From Syngnathus acus (Eukaryota; Chordata; Actinopteri; Syngnathiformes; Syngnathidae): DNA of 64,000 nt. The notes beneath the pieces are model-generated. The model had not been told where the DNA came from. It made no database searches and was given only the letters and a program-made list of their open reading frames with translations. The translations under genes and the position numbers were made by a program. Below are positions 32,096 to 42,724 of this stretch, in pieces (position 1 is the stretch's first letter; every line of letters begins with the position of its first letter). The stretch lies in contig NC_051097.1 in the NCBI RefSeq assembly GCF_901709675.1, positions 1,309,039 to 1,373,038 on the forward strand, given 5' to 3'.

Positions 32096-32096
32096 A

Positions 32097-32870
32097 CAGT
32101 GGAGCCTCGGTTTTCGAACGTCCCGGTTCTCGAACAAATCGTTATTTGAACAAAAAATTCGAGGTTTCTTTGCTTCAGATGTCGGACGAAATTGGGTTGT
32201 CGAACCTCGCGAGATGAGCCGAGAGGACCCGCATGCCAACTGACTCCGTTTGTTATTATGTTCTCGTTACTCTGAGGATTGCATCAACTCTAATCATGCC
32301 TCCAAAGGAAGCAAGTGGGAGCAGTAAAGCCATCCTAAAACACAAAGACGCTCCTAAAGCAATGCGACACTGAGCGCCCGGCGCGCTGCGGTTGCGTGAT
32401 CGGACCAAATTAAGCTACCTGCGCACTGAGGTCCACTTAAATTTTGGAAAGTACATAAGGACTTTAAAAATATTTTCTAAATTTTAGCGACCGCCCTGTC
32501 ACAATAATGCGACCAGCGCGGTGCAGTTGCGCAGTCGGCGGCGCGTTCGGCACTGCGCTGCAGTTGCGCGATCGGACAAAATTAAGCTCCCAGCGCACTG
32601 ATGTCCACTTTAATTTTGGAAAGTACATCAGAACTTTAAAAATATTTTCTAAATTTCAGCGACGGCTCTGTCACAATAATGCGACCAGCGCGGTGCAGTT
32701 GCGCGGTCGGCGACGCGCTACGGTTGCGCGCTACGGTTGAGCGTTCGGCGGTGCGCTGCAGTTGTGCGATCGGACAAAAATGCGCAAATGAAAAAATGCT
32801 TAAAAAAGGCGTTGTTTTTTTTTTTTGCTAGGAATGGATTAATTTTCTTCCCATTATTTGTAATGGGACC
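32097..32870. mobile_element. Tc1/mariner-type MITE, truncated copy
   Basis: Begins after TA with CAGTGGAGCCTCGGTTTTCG and carries the GC-rich tandem interior (units about 32370-32580 and 32580-32780). It stops at about 32870, just before the second terminus, at the edge of the tRNA-Ser array. Confidence 0.75.
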
Positions 32871-32907
32871 TGATACACCACGAGATTCTAATGAACAAGT
32901 TTGGACT

Positions 32908-32989
32908 GTTGTCTGCAGGACTCGAACCTGCGAGCGGAGTTTTAATTTGAATTTCTAGTCCATCGCCTTAACCACTCGGCCACAACGAC
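32908..32989 (-). pseudogene. tRNA-Ser(AGA)-like, slot D
   Basis: The minus strand starts GTCGTTGTGGCCGAGTGG and has anticodon loop CTAGAAA. The variable arm is replaced by an AT-rich stretch and the acceptor stem has mismatches, so it is decayed. Confidence 0.7.
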
Positions 32990-33053
32990 ACACTGTTCAA
33001 ATGCATGTGGTATCTCATAATACACCATGAGATTCTAATTAAAATTTTGGCTA

Positions 33054-33130
33054 GTCATCGGCAGGACTCGAACCTGTAAGGGCCCCAATGGATTTCAAGT
33101 CCATCGCCTTAACCACTCGGCCACAACAAC
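33054..33130 (-). tRNA. tRNA-Ser(TGA)-like, slot A
   Basis: Acceptor strands GTTGTTG and CGATGAC pair throughout if G-U pairs are allowed. The anticodon stem ATGGA/TCCAT is intact with loop CTTGAAA. The variable arm is about four bases shorter than usual for serine tRNAs, and the T stem has one mismatch. A TTTT lies 3' of it. Function is doubtful. Confidence 0.5.
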
Positions 33131-33207
33131 ACACATTGGCGTGGTCCTCACATTGTCAAATTGCACATTGCAAGGATCTAGCAAGATTCTAATTCAAAAT
33201 CTGAATC

Positions 33208-33288
33208 GTTGTCAGCAGGATTCAAACCTGCGAGGGGAGACCCCAATGGATTTCTAGTCCATCACCTTAACCACTCAGCCACAACAAC
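33208..33288 (-). tRNA. tRNA-Ser(AGA), best-preserved copy, slot B
   Basis: 81 nt. Acceptor GTTGTTG/TGACAAC pairs fully with wobble. The anticodon stem ATGGA/TCCAT is intact with loop CTAGAAA, the variable arm retains GGGG/CCCC, and the T arm GCAGG-TTTGAAT-CCTGC is paired. The D stem uses wobble pairs and the B box has one change (GGTTTGAATCC). A TTTT lies about 10 nt downstream. It is the most plausible functional member. Confidence 0.6.
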
Positions 33289-33370
33289 ACACACTGTAAT
33301 ACGCACCGTCCAAATGCATGTGGTGAGTATCTCATATTACACCACGAGATTTTAAACAAAAATTTGGATC

Positions 33371-33451
33371 GTTGTCGGCAGGACCCGAACCTGCAGGGGT
33401 AGACCCCAATGGATTTCAAGTGCATCGCCTTAACCACTCGGCCACAACAAC
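33371..33451 (-). tRNA. tRNA-Ser(TGA)-like, slot C
   Basis: The acceptor GTTGTTG/CGACAAC and the T stem are intact. The anticodon stem ATGCA/TCCAT has one mismatch and the T loop reads TTCGGGT. Downstream TTTT runs are present. Confidence 0.5.
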
Positions 33452-33545
33452 ACAGTAAACAAGTTTGGCCAAGGTCCTCACATTGTCAAAATGCGTATGG
33501 CAAGGAGCTAGCAACACAACGAGAATCTAATACAAAATCTGTATC

Positions 33546-33557
33546 GTTGTTGGCAGG
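33546..33557 (-). pseudogene. tRNA-Ser slot D copy, 3' piece of a split gene
   Basis: gttgttggcagg is the acceptor and part of the T arm (minus strand) of a slot D copy. The remainder lies at 35898-35968 beyond a 2.34-kb insertion. Confidence 0.75.
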
Positions 33558-35897
33558 TGTCAATCGTGCACTTATGTATCTGATGTAAGTGACTGGCTCT
33601 CCGTTTAAAGGGTAAAATTTTGTACTTTAGTCCCTCTGCAATAACGCAGTATGTAGGGGAGACGAGAATTAATTTAAGCCAGTACGGAAAGAAGATTCGT
33701 TCCGAGTCTAACCGCTGTTCAGGTAACTAATCTATTGTTAGATTAATTCCGTCATTTCCGGACGCCAGTCCCTTTTAAAGCAAAGAGATCCCGGTGTTGA
33801 GTAATTCCTTTTCGAGACCCGGGATCAAATTGATCGTGGCCATTTCAGCGGCTCTTCTTTCCTATAATGATTGGGGCTTTTGTTAACTGCTCAGAATAGA
33901 TTTAGCTGTCTTTGTTAAGACCGCAGGAACTCGTTTATTTACACTAGCGTGCACCCACACTAGCTGAGCTCAAGTTAACTGTTTCGAACCAGATTCTGAC
34001 ACTTCCTGATGTCAAGGATTAAAGCTGTCTTCATTTAAAAAAGAACTGAACGGTTTACAGTATGACTATGATAGAGAAACAAAACAGATTTAAAGCATAA
34101 AAGATCAAAATAATCATTAATCAAAATTAAATGATTGTAAAGTAGAAATTTAATGAATAACCAAGAAAACGAATTACAAGTTTCAATTGTTCGAACAACT
34201 AACAATAATTTCCACTCACCACTCAATAGAGCAAAGATTATTCAGTCTCGAAGTTTTCTCTATTGAAAACTCAAAAACATAGTGAAAAAGGGTAGGAGGC
34301 TAGAGGTCTAAAATGCTATTTGGTGGAAAAGTCGAGTGATCAGTTCTCCTTGTTCCAAAAATCTGAATTCTGTTTAAAAGAACAGGCTGGCCTAAAGAAG
34401 GGAGATGCCGACGCCCTAAAAATGGCTCCTCTCTCCTGCACCGAGGTCTGCATCTCCTAGCCTGTCTTTGAGCTTAAAATTTGACTAAATCCAATTTGAA
34501 GATAGTATAAATTCATTTTAACGGACCTTGGGTTGATCTCAGAAAGAATGAAATCTATCTTTGTCTAATTGCCGTTCTCGACCCACGGGCAGTAGCCCGC
34601 AAGAGAGAGAGCGCCGCTTTTTGTCTGAACGAACCTTTTATACCAGTTCAGTTCGTGGGTACTATGCCAGCTTGGTCACGTACCAGTTTTTTTCCATGAC
34701 GTCATACATTGGCCTCAGATGACCCTAATGCTTCCAGAATTGACTGCACCTGCATCTTGGCCGGTCTCAACCGGATTCAACCAGATGAGTTGAACATGTT
34801 CGCAGGGATGTAACAATTTTCTCAGGGATGCTTCATCCTGTTTCCCACTTCCAAATTTTGTCAAGTGTCCGTCAACGTGACATTTGCAAATGTTCTTTCT
34901 CTGACTTGTGTTCCGTCAAACAGCATTTTATTTAGGCCTTAACTGGATGAACGTGACCTCGGGTCACGCTCATGTGTGGGATCTCAGTCTTCCACCACTT
35001 AGTATCACCATTAACCCTTTCCGCCTCCTTGTGTTCGCTCACATCTATACATTCATGTGTAAATGGAACATCAATATTACATACATGTTTGATATTGATT
35101 AAACATCGTGACAATAATAACACATACTTCCACAATAGTCAATTTAACACATAATCATAACTATGATCGTGGATTCTCCTAGTTAGCAGATTAAAACACT
35201 CAAGCATCTTCAAAATGTATTTTGACAAGCTGGTGACCTCTCGGTCAAGCTAAAGCGTGGGATTGCAGTCTTCCACCCACGGTATCACTGTCAACCCCTT
35301 GTCCTTACTCAACTCTTAATACATTCATGTGGAAATGAAACATCAGTGCTATGATGCTGCTCAAGTTGCTACTAACTATACAATATTGCAAAGCAGAATA
35401 AAATAAAGTATATTGCAGGTTACTCTAACTGTGATTAACATGTCTCATTCTCATCCCTAACGATGAGCATGGGCTTCTCTAGTTAGCAAATTAAAATATT
35501 CAAGCAGTTTCAAAGTATATTATAGCAAAACAAAATAATATAACATAATCCAAAATTGTGTGTTGCTGTGTTTCAGAACAAGTCTTCATCCAATCAATGA
35601 CTTTTTAAACTATTAATTTACTATGTTAGGTCAATCTGACTTTGGCACCATCTTCTGGTGAAATTTGGAACGGGAATGGAGGCCGACTGGCTCAACCAAC
35701 AAACTCCCCCCACCAATTCAACAATAGTTAATTTTGAAGAACCAACTTCCAAGTAACCCCCACTCAGGCCCCCCTCCTCAGGTCCTCCACGCCAAGCCCT
35801 GAAACTCGGAACTTCATCCTAGCCAATTTGTCTGGGCCAAATCCAACACACACTCACGCACCATCTTTCACCATCCCATCCACCATGCAACTCGACA
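33558..35897. mobile_element. 2.34-kb LTR-like insertion in a tRNA-Ser copy
   Basis: The insertion starts TGTCAATCG and ends CTCGACA, the TG...CA ends of an LTR, and is flanked by a 4-bp direct repeat CAGG (33554-33557 and 35898-35901). tRNA-Ser sequence is continuous across it. No gag, pol or env is recognisable, and no repeated LTR was found at the two ends, so it may be a long solo LTR or a non-coding LTR element. It includes an internal duplication at 34920-35530. Short open frames inside have no homology I can see. Confidence 0.6.
34920..35530. repeat. Diverged tandem duplication, unit about 300 bp
   Basis: 'tgggat.tcagtcttccacc', 'tacattcatgtg.aaatg.aacatca' and 'ttctc.tagttagca.attaaaa.a.tcaagca' occur in the same order at 34920-35225 and 35228-35530. 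Confidence 0.75.
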
Positions 35898-35968
35898 CAG
35901 GATTCGAAACTGCAAGGGGAGACCCCAATGGATCTCCAGTCCACCGCCTTAACCACTCGGCACAATGA
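35898..35968 (-). pseudogene. tRNA-Ser(GGA)-like, slot D, 5' piece of a split gene
   Basis: Minus strand 5' part of the tRNA split by the insertion at 33558. The anticodon loop reads CTGGAGA, giving GGA, an anticodon vertebrates do not normally use for serine. Further small deletions (cggcacaa for cggccacaa) show decay. Confidence 0.7.
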
Positions 35969-36037
35969 CACACTGTTCAAATGCATGTGGTGAGTATCTC
36001 ATAATGCACCACGAGATTCTAATTAAAATTTTGGATC

Positions 36038-36118
36038 GTTATCGAAAGAACTCGAACCTGCGAGGGGAGGCCCCAATGGATTTCAAGTCCATCGCCTTGA
36101 CCACTCGGCCACAACAAC
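36038..36118 (-). pseudogene. tRNA-Ser(TGA)-like, slot A
   Basis: The head, anticodon arm (loop CTTGAAA) and variable arm are intact. The T stem is broken (GCAGG opposite TTCTT). Confidence 0.7.
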
Positions 36119-36195
36119 ACCCATTGGTGAGGTCCTCTTATAGTCAAAATGCATATTGCAAGGATCTAGCAAGATTCTAATTCAAAATCTGAATT

Positions 36196-36276
36196 GTTGT
36201 GAGCAGGATTTGAATCAGCGAGGGGAGACCCCAATGGATTTCTAGTGTATCGCCTTAACCACTCGGCCTCAACAAC
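36196..36276 (-). pseudogene. tRNA-Ser(AGA)-like, slot B
   Basis: Anticodon loop CTAGAAA, with two mismatches in the anticodon stem (ATACA/TCCAT). The B box is altered (TGATTCAAATC). Confidence 0.7.
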
Positions 36277-36355
36277 ACACACTGTAATACACACCGTCCA
36301 ATTGCACGTGGTGAGTATCTCATATTACACGAGATTTTAAACAAAAATTTGGATC

Positions 36356-36436
36356 GTTGTCGGCAGGACCCTAACCTGAGAGGGTAGACCCCAATGGATT
36401 TCAAGTCCATCGCCTTAACCACTCGGCCATAACAAC
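36356..36436 (-). pseudogene. tRNA-Ser(TGA)-like, slot C
   Basis: Anticodon arm intact with loop CTTGAAA. The B box reads GGTTAGGGTCC and the T stem has a mismatch. Confidence 0.7.
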
Positions 36437-36530
36437 ACAGTAAACAACTTTGGCCAAGGTCCTCACATTGTCAAAATGCATATGGCGAGGATCTAGCAAC
36501 ACAACGAGATTCTAATACAAAATCTGTAAC

Positions 36531-36611
36531 GTCGTTGGCAGGATTCCAACCTGCGAGGGGGGACCCCAATGGCACTCGAGTCCATCGCCTTAACCACTCG
36601 GCCACAACGAC
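36531..36611 (-). pseudogene. tRNA-Ser(CGA)-like, slot D
   Basis: The acceptor stem is perfect (GTCGTTG/CAACGAC). The anticodon loop CTCGAGT gives CGA, a genuine serine anticodon. One anticodon-stem mismatch and a T-loop change (TTGGAAT for TTCGAAT) weaken the B box, so activity is doubtful. Confidence 0.65.
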
Positions 36612-36679
36612 TCACTGTTCAAATGCATGTGGTGAGTATCTCATAATACACCACGAGATTCTAATTAAAATTTTGGATC

Positions 36680-36760
36680 ATTATCAGCAGCAATTGAACC
36701 TGCGAGGGGAGGCCCCAATGTATTTCAAGTCCATCGCCTTAACCACTCGGCCACAACAAC
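36680..36760 (-). pseudogene. tRNA-Ser(TGA)-like, slot A
   Basis: Intact head and anticodon loop CTTGAAA. The T arm is broken (GCAGG opposite GCTGC, loop TTCAATT). Confidence 0.7.
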
Positions 36761-36875
36761 ACACATTGGCGAGGTCCTCACATTGTCAAAATGCATATTG
36801 CAAGGCTGACTTGCAGAGGAAAAGTCACATTTTCAGCATGACTAGCTTCCTCCACTTTGACCTCTCATGCTCCTA

Positions 36876-38400
36876 CAGAGAAAGAAATAATAGATGTCCA
36901 TTGAGCATGAGACATTCTGAGCCCATTAAAAGAAAAACAAGCACGTTACTTCTGGTTTAGATTCATTGTCAGATTATAGAATGACAAATGATCAGGGATC
37001 AAATTATGTTTGCACACTAAAGTTAAAATTTGCAAATCAAGTGGTATAGAAATGCAAATTGCTTCTAAAAGACAAATAGAGAATTGGAATGTGCTGTCCT
37101 CGCGTGTGTGGGCGGGCACCGGCTTCATGATCGACTGCAAGAAATGGCCAGCTTGTGACGAATCATTGATGCCGGGTCCCCCCCCCCCCCCTCGTGCGCG
37201 AGAGCTGTGCATGTGTGTGCCTAAGAGTGTGTGCCTATGTGTTAAAGTGATGAAATTGGCTAAACCTGTGTGCAAAGAAATTTGCAAGACTGTGGTATTT
37301 TTGATTTGCACCGCAAAACAGAAACAATTTTGAGAAATAAAAAAGAGAGGAAAAGAAAGAAATCTGTTTGTGGGCAGAAATTGGTTCACACTAGTGTCTC
37401 GCCCTGATGACAAATTCGAAAGAAAGAGAAAACATGTTTTCAGGATTTGGATGAAGCAAAATTGTGAATTTGAGACATTGCGATGCTACATTTAAGAGAA
37501 ATAATAGAAAAAATTAGGATAAGGGATATGAGTTAAGAAGGATATATGAATGTTGTGTGGAGAGCTTGGATAAATTGAGACCAATGTGATGGAAAGACTC
37601 CTTTTTTTGAGACTGTGTGTGCGATGCAAATAAGCAAGGATGAATGATTGCCTGAATGAAAGGAAAATACAGGTTGAATGGTTTAAGTTGTTGGAGACTA
37701 CTATGGAAAATTAGTAGAACAACTTTGAAGAAAGAGAGATTTTGAGCAAGTTAAATGCTAAGAAAAAAAAAGCTTTCGGATTGATAATTAACTAGAAAAA
37801 AAACTGGAGAACCAGTAACACATGCAGAAGATGAGTGAACTGAGTAATTGAAAAGCATTTTGGAAAGAAAGTCAAATTAAATGATGATAGAATCATTTGT
37901 AGTAAAGAACACATCCTCCCAAAAAGTTTGTCGTGTGAGGCATGGGCGTCGTCAAGCCTCAGAAAGAGGGGGGGAGTAGGACAGATAGTGAAAGATAGTA
38001 ATAATACAACACTTTACGACATATGGATTCTCTAATATATTTGGCGTCATACCATCAAATTAAAATTTTCTCAAACTTTTCAAACTTTTGCTGTAAGCAA
38101 TCAGAAGATGATTGAAAAGTGACTAAAGAAGCTATGAGGAAGTGGTGTAGCTGTTGGAAGGGCACGCGCTTGTGCGCTTCCCTGAATAATCAATATTTGT
38201 TTGACTGATAAGGAGGTGGGCAAAGGAACCATCTGCTACAGGACTTAACGTCCATTCCCCCAGTCCAAATCCTACCAAGATCAGAGAATGTCCTTTAAAA
38301 CAGGAGGCAATAAATGGGATAGCCCCTGTCACAAATTGTCTTTGGTCAGGAGGATCCCTTAGGAAGTGCTCAAACTCTTCTTGCAAACACTCCTATTTGC
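36876..38400 (+). other. Non-coding spacer of ERV family 1, copy 1
   Basis: No protease, reverse transcriptase or RNase H can be found in any frame. Landmarks are shared with the spacer of copy 2 (47716-49360, reverse complement), for example 'tctaaaagacaaatagagaattggaatgtgctgtcc', 'ggccagc.tgtgacgaatcattg', 'gcgcgagagctgtgcatgtgtg' and 'gaagtggtgtagctgttggaagggcacgcgctt'. The shared spacer sits where pol should be. Confidence 0.7.
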
Positions 38401-38640
38401 CCAGTTCAAAAGGGCAATCAAATTGATTGGTGAATGATACAAGATTTGCAAAATGCAGACAAGAACAGTCCTTGGCAGATAGCATGATCAGAGCACTCAA
38501 ACCGAAAGATGTGTCAAATGCAAATCTACTGCCGCCTGATCTTTCCTCCTCTCAGGTTGAAGAACTGGGCCAGCCACGATGCGAGGGATCGTTCCAAGTC
38601 GCTGACTACCCTCACCGCATTGAAAGTTTGCTGAAAGGCC
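38400..38640 (+). pseudogene. Integrase C-terminal remnant, copy 1
   Basis: In broken frames it matches the remnant at 47356-47715: 'EQSLADSMIRALKPKDVSNA', 'LLPPDLSSSQVE' and 'PRCEGSFQV'. The segment that in copy 2 carries the PGDWV motif is deleted here. Confidence 0.65.
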
Positions 38641-38894
38641 CAGCTGGATTCACCTTAGCCACTGCAAGTTACAGAGAGCGCTGGACCCTGTTTTCGGAGT
38701 GGTGGGGAAGCTTGACTACAAAGGGGCCTCATCGTTTAGGGTGGGGCGTCTCAATGTTGATGAAGAATTCAACGATCCCCACTCTGACAGGCAATGGGAT
38801 ATACCGGTGTTTCTTCCATCCTAGTAGCAATGGGGCTCCACATGCCAGGTGGATCCTCTGCTGCGTTGTGGTTGGAGCGTGCTACGGTCTATGG

Positions 38895-39988
38895 CAGGGG
38901 TCGGCAACCTGCGGCTCCAGAGCCGCATGCGGCTCTTTAGCACGGCCCTAGCGGCTCCCTAGAGTTTTTGCAAAAATGCGTGAAAGGTTTTGGTTGTTGT
39001 TGGTTTTTTAAATATGTTTTTTAGATGGTAATCACGACACAACCACACTTGTGCTGTAAAAATGTATGTAGTTGTAAATATATTAAAAATACCGAATTTA
39101 AGAATGACGCCAAATAGCAAAATTGCGTCATAGCCTGCGACACAGCACAGGTGAGTTGTAAACAAACAGGTGTGTGAGTGATGGGCCATGGATTCAAAAG
39201 GCAAAAAGAGAAAGATTGCTGATGAGAACAGATGGTTTAAGAAAGAATGGACTGAACTATTTGCTTTCATTGCCAATGCTGAAGCATTTCCTGCATGTTT
39301 GATTTGCAATGAGAAGTTGTCAAATAACAAGAAGAGGAATTTGGAGCAACATTTTCAGCTAAAGCATGCTAAATTTGCTGCCGATCACCCAGTTGCAACT
39401 GAGAGGAAAGGTGCAATTGCAGTGCTGGTGGAGAAATTTGAGGACCGAAAAAACAGTTTCAAGAAGTGGATTGCATCTCCAAACTCTACTACTGCTGCAA
39501 GTTTTGTTGCAGCTCTGGAGATAATAAAGCGCGGAAAACCATTCACCGATGGCAAGTACATGAAGGATTCATTCATTAAAATATCAGAGTGCCTATTTTC
39601 GGACTTCAAAAACAAAACCGAACCCATTCAGAAAATCCAAGCTATGCCTCTCCGCACAAACAATATCACCGATCAGCAAATCAAGGACATCAATTAAGCT
39701 CCAGCTTTTTCTCAATTGCCTGTGATGGATGAGTCGTGTGATGTGACCGATATCGAACAGACAGCTCTGCTATGCAGGTACGTGAAATCTAATGGGCCGC
39801 AAGAAGAAATGATCAAATTGATACCACTATTTTTTTTTAATTATTTTAATAGTAGGCATACAACTTATGTATTGACAGTCTATGTTGCATTATAAAAGGC
39901 TTTTAGATTTTTGCAGCTCCAGACAGGTATGTTTTTTGTATTTTTGGGCCAATATGGCTCTTTGAACATTTTGGGTTGCCGAACCCTG
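38895..39988 (+). mobile_element. hAT transposon, internally deleted, inside env
   Basis: Termini CAGGGGTCGGCAACC and GGTTGCCGAACCCTG, with a perfect 8-bp target duplication GTCTATGG (38887-38894 and 39989-39996). It carries the start of a transposase gene (39188-39697) fused by deletion to non-coding 3' sequence. The same family is present at 25649. Confidence 0.9.
39188..39697 (+). pseudogene. hAT transposase, N-terminal part
   Basis: 169 codons from MDSKGKKRKIADENRWFKKE. It shows a BED-type finger (CLICNEKL...LEQHFQLKHAKF, about residues 38-63) and a following conserved stretch (KRGKPFTDGKYMKDSFIKIS) typical of this hAT group. A stop follows; the next bases, read in the same frame, give 'FSQLPVMDESCDVTDIEQTA' and 'LLCRYVKSNG', a later part of the enzyme. 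The catalytic and dimerisation domains are otherwise deleted. Normal length would be roughly 600 residues. Confidence 0.8.
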
Positions 39989-41373
39989 GTCTATGGGCTC
40001 ATCTGAATAGACCGATTGACAATGTCAACCGAGGAAAAGATGATCACATGATGAGAACTTTGAGGACTGTCATGGGACCCCAGAAAACCCATATGAAACC
40101 AACACTTGGTACCGGTGTGTAAAGTTCCCTGTGAGATCCCACACAGGAGGGATGAGGGATGTGTTCCAAACTCCCCCCCTTCCTCCACGCAAGTTCACCT
40201 GGAGGCCAGAGCAATGACTGTCACTGAAGCGAAATGCATGGCCTCTATGGGAGGAGTTGGATTTCAACACCGTGCTGTCACAGTCAGTGATGCTACCCTA
40301 CCGCCCTGGACTCACAGAAAGAAACCTGAGATCGAACTCTTTTGGCTTAATCTCAACGTGACTGTTGAAGGATGAAAGGTGCCACAAGTGGCCTAAACAA
40401 AAAGGCTACCTGGAGTGAACTGCACGTGTTTCATCCAAGAAAATGAAACCCACAAATGCATTAACGACTGCTCTCCAGGAGGAAACTGGATGGGAGCTTT
40501 GGACATCACTGCTGAGTGCCAGGATAGGAGAGCCATTTCAAGTGGTCAGGGCTCTCCTACCAACATGGCTGCACCATCGAACGGGGGACCTACTTCATTC
40601 AGAATGGCTGGTTGCTTTGTGATCACAAGGTTTATCCGATGCTACCCACCAACTGGACAGGAGTGTGTGCACCAGTGTGGGTAACAGACCATACCACAAG
40701 ATACAACATCATCAACTGACGACGGCACACAACTCTTCTGGATGTCGACGCAGGGCTTTTGCAACCTTTGAACCACGTGACCTCGTCTGGGGTACGAATG
40801 TCCCTGACAGCCATAAAGTATGGTCCGTCGGTGACAAAATCGTTCGTGCGCTTTTTCCTTGGATCAAGAGTTCGGAAAAAAAAATCACCCCTTAAAGAGA
40901 CACTGAAATATTTTCAATCTTTTGTGAATCTCTCGCTGATGGACAAAACGGAGAGATTCAGGCTATTGGACTAATGGTCTTTCAAAACAGGATGGTTCTG
41001 GACTTAATGACTGCAGCGCAAGGTGGCGTGTGCCACATTATTGGGACTTCCTGTTGCACATACATTCCAGGAGATAATGACACTCACATCAATGTCGCCA
41101 TGAACTCACAGAAGAATTTACAGCGAGCCATGTCGGAGGACAAAGTCCCACATCAATGGGATTTCATTCATGGCTATTCTCTGGCGCCTGGTGGCAACTG
41201 CTGTTGAAACTTGTGACTTCTGTGATTGTTGTGCTCATTTACAACCTGTTATCTCATATTTGAAGTCAGCTGTATCAAGATCTGTGTCTTCTACCGAAGT
41301 TGAAGTGCGAATACAACATCTCAGGCATGTCGAATGTGATGATTTTAATGCGCTGCGGAAAGAAGATTGCGAT

Positions 41374-41770
41374 AAGTCAAAAGTCAAAAGTCAAAGTCTG
41401 CTTTATTGTCAATTTCTTCACATGCACAAAAAAATCGAAATTACGTTCCCACTATCCCACGGTGACGACATAGTACACAATATACATGCAAGTAAACAAC
41501 ACAAAATAAATAAATAAATAAATAAAAACAAGAAGGCACAAACAATGAATAAATAAGAGTAATGAATAAATAATAAATAAACAAATAACATAATAAATAA
41601 GAGGAGCAAAAATGGAGCAAGTGTGCAAACAGCAGACAGTCAGAATATAGCGCAAAAGTACAGGATGCTACACAGAAGGGGGAGAGAGTTTAGGATCGTA
41701 ACAGCCTGGAGTATGAAGCTGTTGGTGAGTCTGGTGGTGCGGGACCGCAGGCTCCTGTACCTCTTCCCAT
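41374..41770 (-). mobile_element. 5'-truncated LINE tail inside ERV copy 1
   Basis: Matches the 3' end of the LINE at 43800-44905: a 3' tail of AAAAGTCA units, 'tctgctttattgtcaatt', and on the minus strand the end of the ORF (YRSLRSRTTRLTNSFILQAV). ERV sequence resumes at 41771. Confidence 0.75.
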
Positions 41771-41960
41771 AATGCTGATTAGCTGAACGTGTTTTACAGA
41801 AACTTGATGATTTGATCGTCAAAAATGCCTCGCAAGTGATGGATACGATGTTGTACTGTTTCTGTGTTTATTTAATTTTTATTTTTATTTCTTCATTAAA
41901 TTTTCTTGCTTATGTTTGATTTATTGGGTTGACATAATCATATGATAAACAGGAGGGATA

Positions 41961-42724
41961 TGTTAGGGTTGACAAATTATCTTATCTATTATCGTATGAT
42001 TATGTTGGAATGTAGACTAGAATTATTAACTTTGTTTAAAGTTAAAGTCCCAATGATCGTCACACACACATCTGGGTGTGGTGAAATTTGTCCTCTGCAT
42101 CTGACCCATCCCCGTGTGATTTTGATCCATCCCCTGGGGGAGAGGGGAGCAGTGAGCAGCAGCGGCACCGCGCTCGGGAATCATTTGGTGATCTAACCCC
42201 CCAATTCCAACCCTTAATGCTGAGTGCCAAGCAGGGAGGCAATGGGTCCCATTTTTATAGTCTTTGGTATGACCCGGCCGGGGTTTGAACCCACAACCTT
42301 CCAGTCTCAGGGCGGACACTCTACCACTAGGCCACTGAGCTGGTAAACCTTTTACCTTTCCTTGACTCTGAAAAGTTTAACCATTCAGTTGTTGAAACTT
42401 TCCAAATGGTGTGGAAACATTCTTGCTTAGTTAGCCATCTAAAATGCTCCACTAGTTTCTGTTTCCACGACCTTGTAAAACAATGAGCTGGGACCCTCCA
42501 CACTGATTAACCAGTTGCTGCAGTGACCACCAAACATGTCCAATCTCACCCCCACCCTGCTTCTCTCAATAAATATGCTCTTGCAAGAATCCAAAGTCAG
42601 ACTTCGTTCGAACATCACTGTATGTACAGTGACGAACGATATCTCCACTTGCAAGTGCTCAAAGGGCATACTGTCTCCCGTGTGGTTCTTGCGAATAAGT
42701 TAGAGTGAGCACCACTCTATCACA
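41961..42724 (+). repeat. 3' LTR of ERV copy 1, with a SINE inside
   Basis: Starts TGTTAGGGTT directly after a purine tract (aaacaggaggga) and ends near 'gttagagtgagcaccactctatcaca', matching the ends of the copy 2 LTR. AATAAA near 42569 fits a poly(A) signal. The interior is strongly diverged, and a SINE occupies 42035-42344. Confidence 0.75.
42035..42344 (-). mobile_element. tRNA-derived SINE, complete copy
   Basis: Same family as 25926-26236. The minus strand has an A-box-like GTGGCCTAGTGGTAGAGTG and a B box GGTTCAAACCC (near 42280-42292), then the body and an 'aaagttaaa' end. Confidence 0.85.

Larger units (their letters stand above)
32908..36805 (-). repeat. tRNA-Ser higher-order tandem array (period 640 bp)
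   Basis: Ten tRNA-Ser-like genes spaced about 150-175 bp apart, all on the minus strand. They fall into four slot types, each with its own spacer, repeated in order (called D, A, B, C here). Slot A copies start at 33054, 36038 and 36680; after subtracting a 2344-bp insertion and its duplicated target, the period is 640-642 bp. Most 3' flanks have a TTTT run within about 15 nt, suitable as a polymerase III terminator. The array is cut on the right by ERV family 1 copy 1 at about 36809 and on the left by a mariner MITE. Confidence 0.85.
38750..41373 (+). pseudogene. ERV family 1 envelope, copy 1 (broken)
   Basis: Pieces of the same envelope as at 45677-47236 can be followed in order in shifting frames: the signal region (ending at the hAT insertion near 38894), surface-subunit blocks from 40070, the region around the furin-type site near 40740, and the transmembrane subunit from 40980 with its CX6CC motif. 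Stops at several points, at least three frame changes, and the hAT insertion inactivate it. A LINE tail replaces sequence after about 41373, close to the end of the cytoplasmic tail. Confidence 0.8.
36809..42724 (+). mobile_element. ERV family 1, copy 1 (degenerate, 5' truncated)
   Basis: A + strand relative of the provirus at 44928-51234. In order: the tail of gag (36809-36875), a non-coding spacer (36876-38400), an integrase C-terminal remnant (38400-38640), env (about 38750-41373) and a 3' LTR (41961-42724). It is interrupted by a hAT element (38895-39988), a LINE tail (41374-41770) and a SINE (42035-42344). It has lost its 5' LTR and most of gag where it joins the tRNA array. Stops and frameshifts throughout mark it as much older than copy 2. 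Confidence 0.85.

Noticed and set aside
39188-39697. Domesticated hAT-derived host gene
   Set aside because: Sits inside a hAT element with perfect target duplication, lacks catalytic and dimerisation domains, and interrupts a dead env.
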